From Amblyomma americanum (lineage: Eukaryota > Arthropoda > Arachnida > Ixodida > Ixodidae): a stretch of 64,000 nucleotides of DNA. Positions within the stretch are counted from its first letter, which is position 1, and each line of letters begins with the position of its first letter. The DNA lies in the NCBI RefSeq assembly GCF_052857255.1, contig NC_135505.1, forward strand, positions 64,655,149-64,719,148. Direction: 5' to 3'. Under the pieces are notes generated by a model that saw nothing but the letters and a program-made list of their open reading frames with translations, made no database searches and had not been told where the DNA came from. Made by a program: the position numbers and the translations under genes. Of the stretch, positions 11,820 through 20,671 are shown one piece after another.

Positions 11820-14650
11820 TCATGCACTATACCAACAATCACGAACTCCGGCAGAGAACACATCCACACCCGATGCGAGCACCACATTCTCTGGCAGTCT
11901 GTTCCATTCTCTCGCTGTGGACAGGAAGAAGGAATGCTTGTAGCAGTGCTTAGAAAACTTTTGTTCTTTTACGTGTCTGCAATGTTTACCCCGAGTGATA
12001 CGTGAAGTAGTTTCGCTTATGTATTGCTGCATATCGATATGTACCATGTTGTTCATAATCTTATAGAAAAGAATGAGTCTGTTTTGTTTCCGGCGACATT
12101 GAAGAGGGCGCAAGTTCGCTAAAGTGTAAAGTGGGGTTACCTGATCTTGTCTTCGGAAGCGAGAATAGATAAAGCGAAGTGCACGTCGCTGCACTCGCTC
12201 CAGTTCAGCTGCAAGTGTTTGAGTGTAGGGATCCCACACCTCACACGCATATTCCATTATCGGGCGTACGAGCATCTTATAAGCCGTAAGTTTAGCATCC
12301 TGTGTAGCATGCTTAAGTGACCGCCTAATGAATCCTAATCTTTTATTTGCTTTAGCAACAATGTTATGTAGGTGAGTGTTCCAACGCAGGTCTGAAGTAA
12401 TTGTCACTCCCAGGTATGTATATTCTGTTACTCGATTAAGTTTGTTTTCTTGTAATGAGTAGTCAAATTCGAGTGGCTGATGTTTGTGTGTGATTTTCAT
12501 ACATACTGTTTTACTGGGGTTTAAAGACATTTGCCACTTTCTACACCATTCGCTAATGTTGAGCAGGCAACCATTAAGCTTAACTTGATCTTCATCTGAA
12601 TTAACATTAGTATAAATAATACAATCGTCTGCAAATAATCTGGCCTTGATTTCTGAATCTTCAATGAGGTCGTTTATGTAAACAAGAAACAATAACGGTC
12701 CGAGTACCGAGCCCTGTGGCACTCCCGTTGTCACGTCACACACTTGGGATGCGCTCCCGTCAATACTTACAAATTGCCTGCGGCCCACAAGAAAACTTTC
12801 CAGCCAACGAACTATATTTGAGTTCTTGAGTACTGATTGAAATTTGCTTAAAAGTTTTCTATGATTTACCTGATCGAAGGCTTTCCTAAAGTCTAGGAAT
12901 ATTATCTCAATTTGCTCTTTCTGGTCAATGATTTCGCTAAAATCATGCAACGTTTCTATTAATTGTGTAACCGTTGACATGCCCTGTCGAAAACCATGCT
13001 GACACCTATTCAAGAATTCAATATCTGTTAAGAATTGTCGAATGTGCTTTGAGACAATGTGCTCTAGAGGCTTACAACAGGTTGACGTTAGTGCGATGGG
13101 ACGATAATTACTGACCATTTTTGAATCTCCAGTCTTGAGAATAGGAACTATTTTGCTAGTTTTCCAATCATCGGGAACCGTGCTTGTTGATAGTGACTTC
13201 CTAAACACTAGTAAGAGGTATCTAGCTGACTATTCTGCGTATCGCTTCAAAAACAGATTAGGAATATCATCAGGGCCCATTGATTTTGATGTTTTTAGGC
13301 TGAACAATAAATTCAGTACGCCTTCTATCGATAAGCTTATGTCGTCAATTGCACGTGTTTCAGCAGCGAACCTAGTATCCGCTGGCTTGTTATCGTCTTC
13401 ACCGAAAACACTTGCGAAGTATCTATTGAAAAGATCGCACATTTCAGTCTTTTCACTTATAGGTCCGCTCTCTGAGCTTATCTCCGCGACTTTTTTCTTT
13501 GGTACTGCCAAGTGTCTCCAAAACTGTTGAGGTGATTTTCGTAGAAATTTTTCCAATGTAACGTTATAAAACTTAAATTTAGATTCCTTTATGTGTGACC
13601 TCATATTACTACTTAGAGATAGCATGTCGCTCAACGCAGCCGGATCGAGTGTGCGTCGGTACTTTTTCCTACGCCTGCCGATTTTTCTTCTTAGTTGAAT
13701 AATGTTCCTTGTTATCAACGGACTGCACGCACGTTTCTTTTTTGTGACCAGTGGCACATAACGAGTTATGCACCTATGGACTAAAGATTTGAATTCAAAC
13801 CATAGTTCAATAACAGTCACTGATTCGTTACAGCTTAGTTCTTCAAACGGGCCAAAGCAGTAATCTAGCTCGTCAAGTACGGCGGTGTCGTCTGCCCTGT
13901 TAAAATCTCTGTAAGATGACACTTCAATCGTTTTCTTTCGAAAAGAGGCAAAGGACAATTTCATACTAACTAAACAATGATCGGAAAGACCAGGCAACCC
14001 TTCTACCTCCACCGGCTGTGACAAAAGACCTTGAGTTAGAAAAAGAAGGTCTAAAACTGATTTGCTGTTACCCTGTACTCTTTCTTGTGTACTCTCGTAC
14101 TACCTGCTGAAGCCCATGAGAAAAGCACAAATCTACAAGACCGAGCGCTGCCTCTCGTTCACGTTGCCCCGGCATCATTTCATCCCATTTCACATCCGCA
14201 ACGTTAAAATCCCCCGCGATTATCGCGTTTTTGTTTTGAATTCGCAAATGGTGTAGAAAGTCGTTCAATGCATCACTGACGTCTGAAGTTGCGCCCGGAG
14301 GACGATACACAGCGCCAATTAAAATTTCATGTATTCCGCGATAAACTCGGCAAAAAGCGGATTCGATGTTATGAGGGCCTGAAATAACCGTGTGCTGTAT
14401 CGTATTGTCAATGAAAATAGCTACGTCTCCCCCTCGGCTGCCGCGGTCAAATCTGATAACGCCATACCCAGGGGGGGGGGGGGGGGGGGGGGGGCATATC
14501 TCCGTATCCAAAATATCAGGGTGAAGCCAAGTTTCCGTGACAACTGCGACATCAGGTTGGTGTTCTAATAAAACGTGCTCCAGCTCTTCTACCTTATTAA
14601 CAAGACTGCGTGCATTTATGTTTAGTATATGAAATTCATTTCCGCTTGTC
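11820..14650 (-). pseudogene. LINE-1 ORF2: endonuclease-reverse transcriptase, broken
   Basis: ORF2 nicks target DNA and reverse-transcribes the element RNA at the nick. The endonuclease part (about 14640-13950) shows FHILNINARSLVNK, the catalytic-glutamate motif VTETWLHPD, AGDFNVADVKWDE and LPGLSDHCLV. The RT follows with NYRPIAL, FLDFRKAFD, GVPQGSVLGPLLF and FADD (about 12635-12623), then a C-terminal CR1-type region ending in a TGA at 11820-11822. Breaks seen are a 24-base G run (14471-14494), read as eight prolines and in frame; a one-base frameshift at about 14070-14090; and an in-frame TAG at 13230-13232 between the linker and the RT fingers. Apart from these the frame is continuous, so the copy is recently dead. 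It lies directly downstream of ORF1, in the frame of ORF1's last segment. Confidence 0.88.
14471..14494. repeat. Homopolymer run of 24 G inside LINE-1 ORF2
   Basis: On the LINE sense strand this is 24 C, read as part of a Cys codon plus eight prolines between DTEIC and GYGVIRFDR of the endonuclease. The flanking protein motifs are in the same frame, so the present length keeps the frame. It is probably a slippage expansion of a short proline or CCC stretch, or an assembly-sensitive length. Confidence 0.9.
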
Positions 14651-14652
14651 TG

Positions 14653-15434
14653 TCAGTCTTGAACAGATGGAGAAGCACTCCCCCGGGTAGGCGTAGAAGC
14701 ACTCTCTCGGGCAGGCGTGAAAGCATTTGATAGCAGCTGATGAACCTGATAACGTTCGCTTGTAACGTCATTCCAAGCATACATGACACCATCTATTTTC
14801 AGCTTGTCAAAAATTAAAGCCACTTTTTGTCCGTTCTTTCGGTTATCTGCAGCACTCTTCCAAAGGTTTTGCCTTCTGTTCCTGACGACACTTAGAAATC
14901 TTCGTGAACGGAAAAATTTGTATCCTTCAACTTCTTGGTATTTTTTAGTACTTCTACCTTTTCATTGTAGTTGCCAAAACGCACAATTACAGGCCTGGGA
15001 CGCTCTGTGCTTGGCCGTCCTATCCTATGAATACGTTCGGTGCTCGCCACGGAAACGCCCAGTTTTTCATGAAAAACACCGCTTACTACACTGGTTTTTA
15101 GCTGTTCGTACGTTTCATCTGGAACCTCACGAATACCGTGAATGACAACATTGTTTCGACGGGAACGATTCTCGAGGTCGTCGATCTTTCTCAACATGTT
15201 ATCCATGCTTGCACGCAAACTAGATAGTTCTTTCTCAGACTCCTCAAGCCTTTTAGCCAATTCGGTCACATGAGATACTACCGTTTCCATGTTAGACAGC
15301 TTATGCTTCATTTCTGATATATCCGCCTTGATTTCGTTTTGACCATCAAGAATAGTTTGTAACAAAGCCGCCGTGTCGGGCCCCGGGTTCGTTTCAATAT
15401 CGCCACAACACAGCAGAATTCCAGAAATGACATC
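14653..15434 (-). pseudogene. LINE-1 ORF1: coiled-coil RNA-binding protein, frameshifted
   Basis: ORF1 proteins of this type coat the element RNA as trimers and act as nucleic-acid chaperones. The first segment (15434-14892) has a 2A-like N-terminus, a heptad-rich coiled coil (about 15340-15180; KADISEMKHKLSNMETVV), then an RRM-like domain with ENRSRRNNVVIHGIREVPDE and RPVIVRFGNYNEKVEVLKN. A one-base shift at about 14893 (after NFSVHEDF) moves the C-terminal part (WKSAADNRKNGQKVAL, DKLKIDGVMYAWND) into another frame, ending at a TGA at 14653-14655. The true start is unclear. A TGA at 15435-15437 lies upstream, with no ATG before the 2A motif in this frame. ORF2 follows after the TGA in the same frame. 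Confidence 0.82.
15378..15404 (-). other. 2A-like ribosome-skipping motif at LINE-1 ORF1 N-terminus
   Basis: The minus-strand codons read GDIETNPGP, preceded by the hydrophobic stretch DVISGILLCC. This fits the consensus D-(V/I)-E-x-N-P-G-P of 2A peptides, at which ribosomes release the upstream peptide and continue from the final proline. 2A-like motifs are known at the N-terminus of some LINE ORF1 proteins. The motif is in frame with the following coiled coil. Activity is inferred, not shown. A TGA 14 codons upstream of GDI limits the upstream peptide in this copy. Confidence 0.85.
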
Positions 15435-15539
15435 TCAGCACTCAACAGCAATAGACAAGATGGCATGTGGGCTCGGCAGCACTAGCAAACCAGGACAATC
15501 GTCCCTAATAATGCTGTAATAACGTTTTTCACTAACCTG

Positions 15540-18500
15540 CAGAAGGGTGAGAAGTGAATTGTTCATTCTGTTCGCGCCGGTGCCGCTAAGCCCACTGCCG
15601 AAATCAGGGACAGGCAGGTTCAAGGAAAACGCCTCCGCCGATAATGTCGATGCTCCTGGTGCTGTGCTGACGCAGCGGTTGCCGGTCCATTGCCATTCGT
15701 CAAAGCTTGTTGCAGCCGCTCCTGTTTCTTGTGCGGCGCAAAGGAAAGCCGTGTTCCACGATACGTTGACGAGGCCATGTTCCGGTAGAACTTGTGCAGA
15801 ATAGGCCACCACCTGGAGAAGGATGAGAAGTGAATTGTTCATTCTGTTCGCGCCGGTGCCGCTAAGCCCACTGCCGAAATCAGGGACAGGCAGGTTCAAG
15901 GAAAACGCCTCCGCCGATAATGTCGATGCTCCTGGTGCTGTGCCGACGCAGCGGTTGCCGGTCCATTGCCATTCGTCAAAGCTTGTTGCAGCCGCTCCTG
16001 TTTCTTGTGCGGCGCAAAGGAAAGCCGTGTTCCACGATACGTTGACGAGGCCATGTTCCGGTAGAACTTGTGCAGAATAGGCCACCACCTGGAGAAGGAT
16101 GAGAAGTGAATTGTTCATTCTGTTCGCGCCGGTGCCGCTAAGCCCACTGCCGAAATCAGGGACAGGCAGGTTCAAGGAAAACGCCTCCGCCGATAATGTC
16201 GATGCTCCTGGTGCTGTGCTGACGCAGCGGTTGCCGGTCCATTGCCATTCGTCAAAGCTTGTTGCAGCCGCTCCTGTTTCTTGTGCGGCGCAAAGGAAAG
16301 CCGTGTTCCACGATACGTTGACGAGGCCATGTTCCGGTAGAACTTGTGCAGAATTGGCCACCACCTGGAGAAGGATGAGAAGTGAATTGTTCATTCTGTT
16401 CGCGCCGGTGCCGCTAAGCCCACTGCCGAAATCAGGGACAGGCAGGTTCAAGGAAAACGCCTCCGCCGATAATGTCGATGCTCCTGGTGCTGTGCTGACG
16501 CAGCGGTTGCCGGTCCATTGCCATTCGTCAAAGCTTGTTGCAGCCGCTCCTGTTTCTTGTGCGGCGCAAAGGAAAGCCGTGTTCCACGATACGTTGACGA
16601 GGCCATGTTCCGGTAGAACTTGTGCAGAATTGGCCACCACCTGGAGAAGGATGAGAAGTGAATTGTTCATTCTGTTCGCGCCGGTGCCGCTAAGCCCACT
16701 GCCGAAATCAGGGACAGGCAGGTTCAAGGAAAACGCCTCCGCCGATAATGTCGATGCTCCTGGTGCTGTGCTGACGCAGCGGTTGCCGGTCCATTGCCAT
16801 TCGTCAAAGCTTGTTGCAGCCGCTCCTGTTTCTTGTGCGGCGCAAAGGAAAGCCGTGTTCCACGATACGTTGACGAGGCCATGTTCCGGTAGAACTTGTG
16901 CAGAATAGGCCACCACCTGGAGAAGGGTGAGAAAGGAATTGTTCATTCTGTTCGCGCCGGTGCCGCTAAGCCCACTGCCGAAATCAGGGACAGGCAGGTT
17001 CAAGGAAAACGCCTCCGCCGATAATGTCGATGCTCCTGGTGCTGTGCTGACGCAGCGGTTGCCGGTCCATTGCCATTCGTCAAAGCTTGTTGCAGCCGCT
17101 CCTGTTTCTTGTGCGGCGCAAAGGAAAGCCGTGTTCCACGATACGTTGACGAGGCCATGTTCCGGTAGAACTTGTGCAGAATAGGCCACCACCTGGAGAA
17201 GGGTGAGAAAGGAATTGTTCATTCTGTTCGCGCCGGTGCCGCTAAGCCCACTGCCGAAATCAGGGACAGGCAGGTTCAAGGAAAACGCCTCCGCCGATAA
17301 TGTCGATGCTCCTGGTGCTGTGCTGACGCAGCGGTTGCCGGTCCATTGCCATTCGTCAAAGCTTGTTGCAGCCGCTCCTGTTTCTTGTGCGGCGCAAAGG
17401 AAAGCCGTGTTCCACGATACGTTGACGAGGCCATGTTCCGGTAGAACTTGTGCAGAATTGGCCACCACCTGGAGAAGGATGAGAAGTGAATTGTTCATTC
17501 TGTTCGCGCCGGTGCCGCTAAGCCCACTGCCGAAATCAGGGACAGGCAGGTTCAAGGAAAACGCCTCCGCCGATAATGTCGATGCTCCTGGTGCTGTGCT
17601 GACGCAGCGGTTGCCGGTCCATTGCCATTCGTCAAAGCTTGTTGCAGCCGCTCCTGTTTCTTGTGCGGCGCAAAGGAAAGCCGTGTTCCACGATACGTTG
17701 ACGAGGCCATGTTCCGGTAGAACTTGTGCAGAATGGGCCACCACCTGGAGAAGGATGAGAAGTGAATTGTTCATTCTGTTCGCGCCGGTGCCGCTAAGCC
17801 CACTGCCGAAATCAGGGACAGGCAGGTTCAAGGAAAACGCCTCCGCCGATAATGTCGATGCTCCTGGTGCTGTGCTGACGCAGCGGTTGCCGGTCCATTG
17901 CCATTCGTCAAAGCTTGTTGCAGCCGCTCCTGTTTCTTGTGCGGCGCAAAGGAAAGCCGTGTTCCACGATACGATGACGAGGCCATGTTCCGGTAGAACT
18001 TGTGCAGAATAGGCCACCACCTGGAGAAGGGTGAGAAAGGAATTGTTCATTCTGTTCGCGCCGGTGCCGCTAAGCCCACTGCCGAAATCAGGGACAGGCA
18101 GGTTCAAGGAAAACGCCTCCGCCGATAATGTCGATGCTCCTGGTGCTGTGCTGACGCAGCGGTTGCCGGTCCATTGCCATTCGTCAAAGCTTGTTGCAGC
18201 CGCTCCTGTTTCTTGTGCGGCGCAAAGGAAAGCCGTGTTCCACGATACGTTGACGAGGCCATGTTCCGGTAGAACTTGTGCAGAATTGGCCACCACCTGG
18301 AGAAGGATGAGAAGTGAATTGTTCATTCTGTTCGCGCCGGTGCCGCTAAGCCCACTGCCGAAATCAGGGACAGGCAGGTTCAAGGAAAACGCCTCCGCCG
18401 ATAATGTCGATGCTCCTGGTGCTGTGCCGACGCAGCGGTTGCCGGTCTATTGCCATTCGTCAAAGCTTGTTGCAGCCGCTCCTGTTTCTTGTGCGGCGCA

Positions 18501-18630
18501 AAGGAAAGCCGTGTTCCACGATACGTTGACGAGGCCATGTTCCGGTAGAACTTGTGCAGAATAGGCCACCACCTGGAGAAGGGTGAGAAAGGAATTGTTC
18601 ATTCTGTTCGCGCTGGTGCCGCCAAGCCCA
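15540..18630 (-). repeat. 276-bp tandem repeat array, 11 full copies plus a partial one
   Basis: A fixed landmark (start of GTTCATTCTGTTCGCGCCGG) recurs every 276 bp, with units beginning at about 15547, 15823, 16099 and so on to 18307, and a broken twelfth at 18583-18630. Copies differ at only a few sites. Linked variants (GGATGAGAAGTG or GGGTGAGAAAGG; GAATAGGCC, GAATTGGCC or GAATGGGCC) show recent unequal exchange. Because 276 is divisible by 3 and the unit lacks stops, a 982-codon minus-strand frame and plus-strand frames stay open through the array. Variants among copies are mostly amino-acid changing (N/Y/H, S/G, V/I, I/T), which argues against coding. The array ends 103 bp upstream of LINE-1 ORF1, so it may be a promoter monomer array. 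Confidence 0.92.
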
Positions 18631-19081
18631 CTCTTGCTTGAATATATGCTTGAATATATCTATAACGACTGAACAGCTACCACCGTCGTCAAAAAAGTCA
18701 ACAATAAAATTCAAATAGGAAAGAGCGTCAAGCAGGAAGAAATGATCTCGCCAATGTTTCTCACCGCTACTGTACAGAAGGTATTCATATTGCTCGATAG
18801 GGAACAGTTGGGAAAGAGTTAAAAAACCTTAGTAATCAGCGATTCGTTGATGACATTACCTTGTTAAGTCATTCAGTAGATCGAGTGCCAAGCACGATCG
18901 ATGAGTTAAGAAGAGCAGAATAGCCGGCTTAAAATCTAATATGCAGAGAACCAAATTAATGTCCAACTGTTTACCAAGAGAACATCAGTTTACAGTTAGA
19001 AGTTAGGTGCTGGAATTCGCAGTTAAACACATCTACTTGCAAACTGGCATTCCTCTGGGCCAGTTGGTATGAATCTCTGTA
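18631..19081. other. Unassigned spacer
   Basis: Sequence similarity to the 276-bp monomer stops abruptly near 18630 and nothing recognisable follows up to the foldback at 19082. Confidence 0.5.
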
Positions 19082-19187
19082 TGGGCTAGCATGAACTTTG
19101 TCATGCATCAACGTAGACAGACATATGGAACACACAGCTGACACACAGCTGTCTACGTTGATGCATCCCAAAGTTCATGCTGGCCCA
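19082..19187. repeat. Imperfect inverted repeat (foldback), 39-bp arms
   Basis: The arm at 19082-19120 and the arm at 19149-19187 are reverse complements at about 36 of 39 positions, separated by 28 bp. Central arm sequence is GTCTACGTTGATGCAT. The RNA would form a long, nearly perfect hairpin. It may be a foldback element, the ends of a deleted transposon or a hairpin-RNA source; the sequence alone does not decide. Confidence 0.85.
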
Positions 19188-19244
19188 AAGATGGATTCTA
19201 CTTACAGCAGGTGCCGACCGCAGGTCTGAATCACAAGAGCGAAA

Positions 19245-19410
19245 TAATAAGGAAGGAATTACTCACTTGCGTGCGCCCAAGTATACCCATGCGGCTACAA
19301 AGGAAAGCTACACAGAAAAAATCGTCCTGAGCCGAGGTTCAAACCCGGGACCACCGCTTAACCTGAGCAGTCGCTCTAACAAATAAGCTAACCGGGACGG
19401 CAAGCTTATG
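19245..19410 (-). mobile_element. tRNA-derived SINE (second family), copy 1
   Basis: Minus-strand reading gives a tRNA-like head: GGTTAGCTTATTTGTTAGAGCGACTGCTC (A-box region, about 19400-19372) and CCCGGGTTTGAACCTCGG (B box, about 19348-19331). A body follows with GTGTAGCTTTCCTTTGTAGCCG and TGAGTAATTCC. It differs from Ruka in head and body. The 3' end is eroded. It is not a functional tRNA gene because no acceptor stem can be formed with confidence. Confidence 0.65.
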
Positions 19411-19434
19411 TTAGGGCGAGAGATAATTGATCAA

Positions 19435-19685
19435 TAACTTGAAGTGGGCACAGTGTTTGTCTAAAGTTTAGGGGAAACCCACAAGGTGGAGTAGGTTTGT
19501 AATAAGGGAGTAATTACTAATTAGCATCCACTCAAGCGCAGCCATACAGGCTACAATGAAATCTGTAACGCTTTCTGACAAACTTCGCAGTTAAACTAAA
19601 ATTTGTCCTGGTCCAAAGCTCGAGCCCAGGACAACCACTTCACCGGAGCAATCGCTCTACCAACTGAGCTAACCTGCTCCCACTT
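19435..19685 (-). mobile_element. tRNA-derived SINE (second family), copy 2
   Basis: This is the best copy of the family. The minus strand begins GGTTAGCTCAGTTGGTAGAG (classic A box, about 19670-19651), followed by a diverged B box (CTGGGCTCGAGCTTTGG). The body carries AACTGCGAAGTTTGTCAG and ends near GTGGAGTA..CACCTTGTGGGTTTCCCC. It lies head to head with copy 3. Confidence 0.72.
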
Positions 19686-19689
19686 TACT

Positions 19690-19910
19690 ATTTCCGAATT
19701 TGGCAGGGCACCTGCTCCGATGAAGCGGTGGTCCCAGGTTCAAACCCCGGACAAGGGCGATTTTTTCATTAACTACGAAGTTTCCAAGAAAGACGTATAT
19801 ATTTCCACTGTAGCTGTACGGCTGCGCACTGGTGCATGTCAGTGAGTAATTGCTCCCTCATTACAACTCTACTCCACACAAGGATATTCCCCTAAACATT
19901 TGTGCAACAC
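19690..19910 (+). mobile_element. tRNA-derived SINE (second family), copy 3
   Basis: Plus-strand copy with its head truncated. The visible part starts near TGCTCCGATGAAGCGGTGG, has the B box CCAGGTTCAAACCCCGG (19736-19752) and the family body (AACTACGAAGTTTCCAAG, GTGAGTAATTGCTCCCTCAT, CTACTCCAC). It ends near CCCCTAAACATT. Confidence 0.7.
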
Positions 19911-19959
19911 TGTTCTCTCTTCGAGTTCTTGATCAATTCGCTTTCACCCTACCATCAGC

Positions 19960-20475
19960 TTGCCGTCCCTGTTAGCTGATCAGTCGGTACAGCGATTGCT
20001 CCGACGAAGCTTTGGTCCCGAGTTCGAACGCCGGACTAGTACGAATTTTGTAGCGATAGCCGGTGGCGCTGCGCCGTAGCTGATCACTTGGTTGGTCACG
20101 TGACCAGCCAAGTGGTACGGAGTAGCTTCTGTTGCTGGCGGTGGACCGGCGAAACCGAGCTGCAACAGCTGTGCGCATGCGCCGTGTCAACTGGGACGAA
20201 GATGAAGGAGCGCCCAGCGAATCGGTGCGGCGAAAGGCTGACTTTGCAATTCAACTGAGCAAGCTCCACCAGGTCAACTGTAGCTATCGCGTCACTCAAG
20301 GTTTAACAAGAGCTAAACTACTCCTATTTTATTATTAACTGCGAAGTTTGTCAGGAAGCAGTAGAGCCTACCTTCGTAGCCATATGGCTACGCTTAGACG
20401 GATGTCAACGAGTCATTGCTCTCTTATTACAAAGCTACTCCACCTTGGGGGTTTCCCCTAAGCAATTGACCGAGA
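19960..20475 (+). mobile_element. tRNA-derived SINE (second family), copy 4, split by an insertion
   Basis: The head (CTGTTAGCTGATCAGTCGG.., B box GAGTTCGAACGCCGG at about 20020-20034) is separated from the body (TAACTGCGAAGTTTGTCAGG, from about 20337) by a 278-bp short non-autonomous element in minus orientation. The body ends with CTCCACCTTGGGGGTTTCCC at about 20440-20459. Confidence 0.72.
20047..20324 (-). mobile_element. Short non-autonomous DNA element, family copy 2, nested in a SINE
   Basis: On the minus strand it starts near AGTTTAGCTCTTGTTAAACC, carries GTGACGCGATAGCTACAG and ends CCGGCTATCGCTACAAAA. It has the family features of copy 1: a 5' hairpin, subterminal GCGATAGC/GCTATCGC inverted repeats and GGTCACGTGACC-type palindromes. 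The SINE reading resumes on either side, so this insertion is the younger event. The flanks are T-rich. Confidence 0.75.
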
Positions 20476-20671
20476 GCGAGATAACATGAAGAATAGGATG
20501 GGGTGAAGCGTATTTGGCATGCACTGTCAAACGATGAATGATAGTTTACTAATATCCCTCAAGAGAAAAGTATACAACATTTCTTGGAACTCCGCTATAG
20601 GCCACGAACTTGGAGGATAACGAAAAGGGCTGAAATTAAGTATGATGTAGTCATCATCATCTTCGGCCTTA

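Larger units (their letters stand above)
11567..18630 (-). mobile_element. CR1-like LINE (LINE-1) with 5' tandem monomers
   Basis: This is a nearly complete non-LTR retrotransposon on the minus strand. From 5' to 3' it has a 276-bp monomer array (18630-15540), a roughly 100-bp leader, a 2A-like motif, ORF1 (coiled coil plus RNA-binding domain), ORF2 (APE-type endonuclease plus reverse transcriptase), and a 3' UTR ending in TAATAAATAAATAAA at about 11570-11590. The RT style (GVPQGSVLGPLLFLVYINDL, FADDCIIYT, and a C-terminal WNRLPENVV) is typical of CR1/Jockey-superfamily elements. Defects are few: one frameshift in ORF1, and in ORF2 one frameshift, one in-frame TAG and a proline-run expansion. 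It is young but disabled. Calling the monomers part of the element is inference from adjacency and frame; they could be a satellite into which the LINE landed. Confidence 0.8.

Noticed and set aside
15435..18383. A 982-codon repetitive protein
   Set aside because: The frame is open only because the 276-bp unit is divisible by 3 and has no stop; plus-strand frames are open too. Differences between copies are mostly amino-acid changing, so there is no sign of selection on a protein.
15540..18630. CRISPR-like repeat array
   Set aside because: There are no unique spacers; whole 276-bp units repeat, and the genome is an animal's.
19245..20040. tRNA genes
   Set aside because: A and B boxes are present, but acceptor stems are missing or diverged and the same SINE body follows each head, so these are tRNA-derived SINEs.
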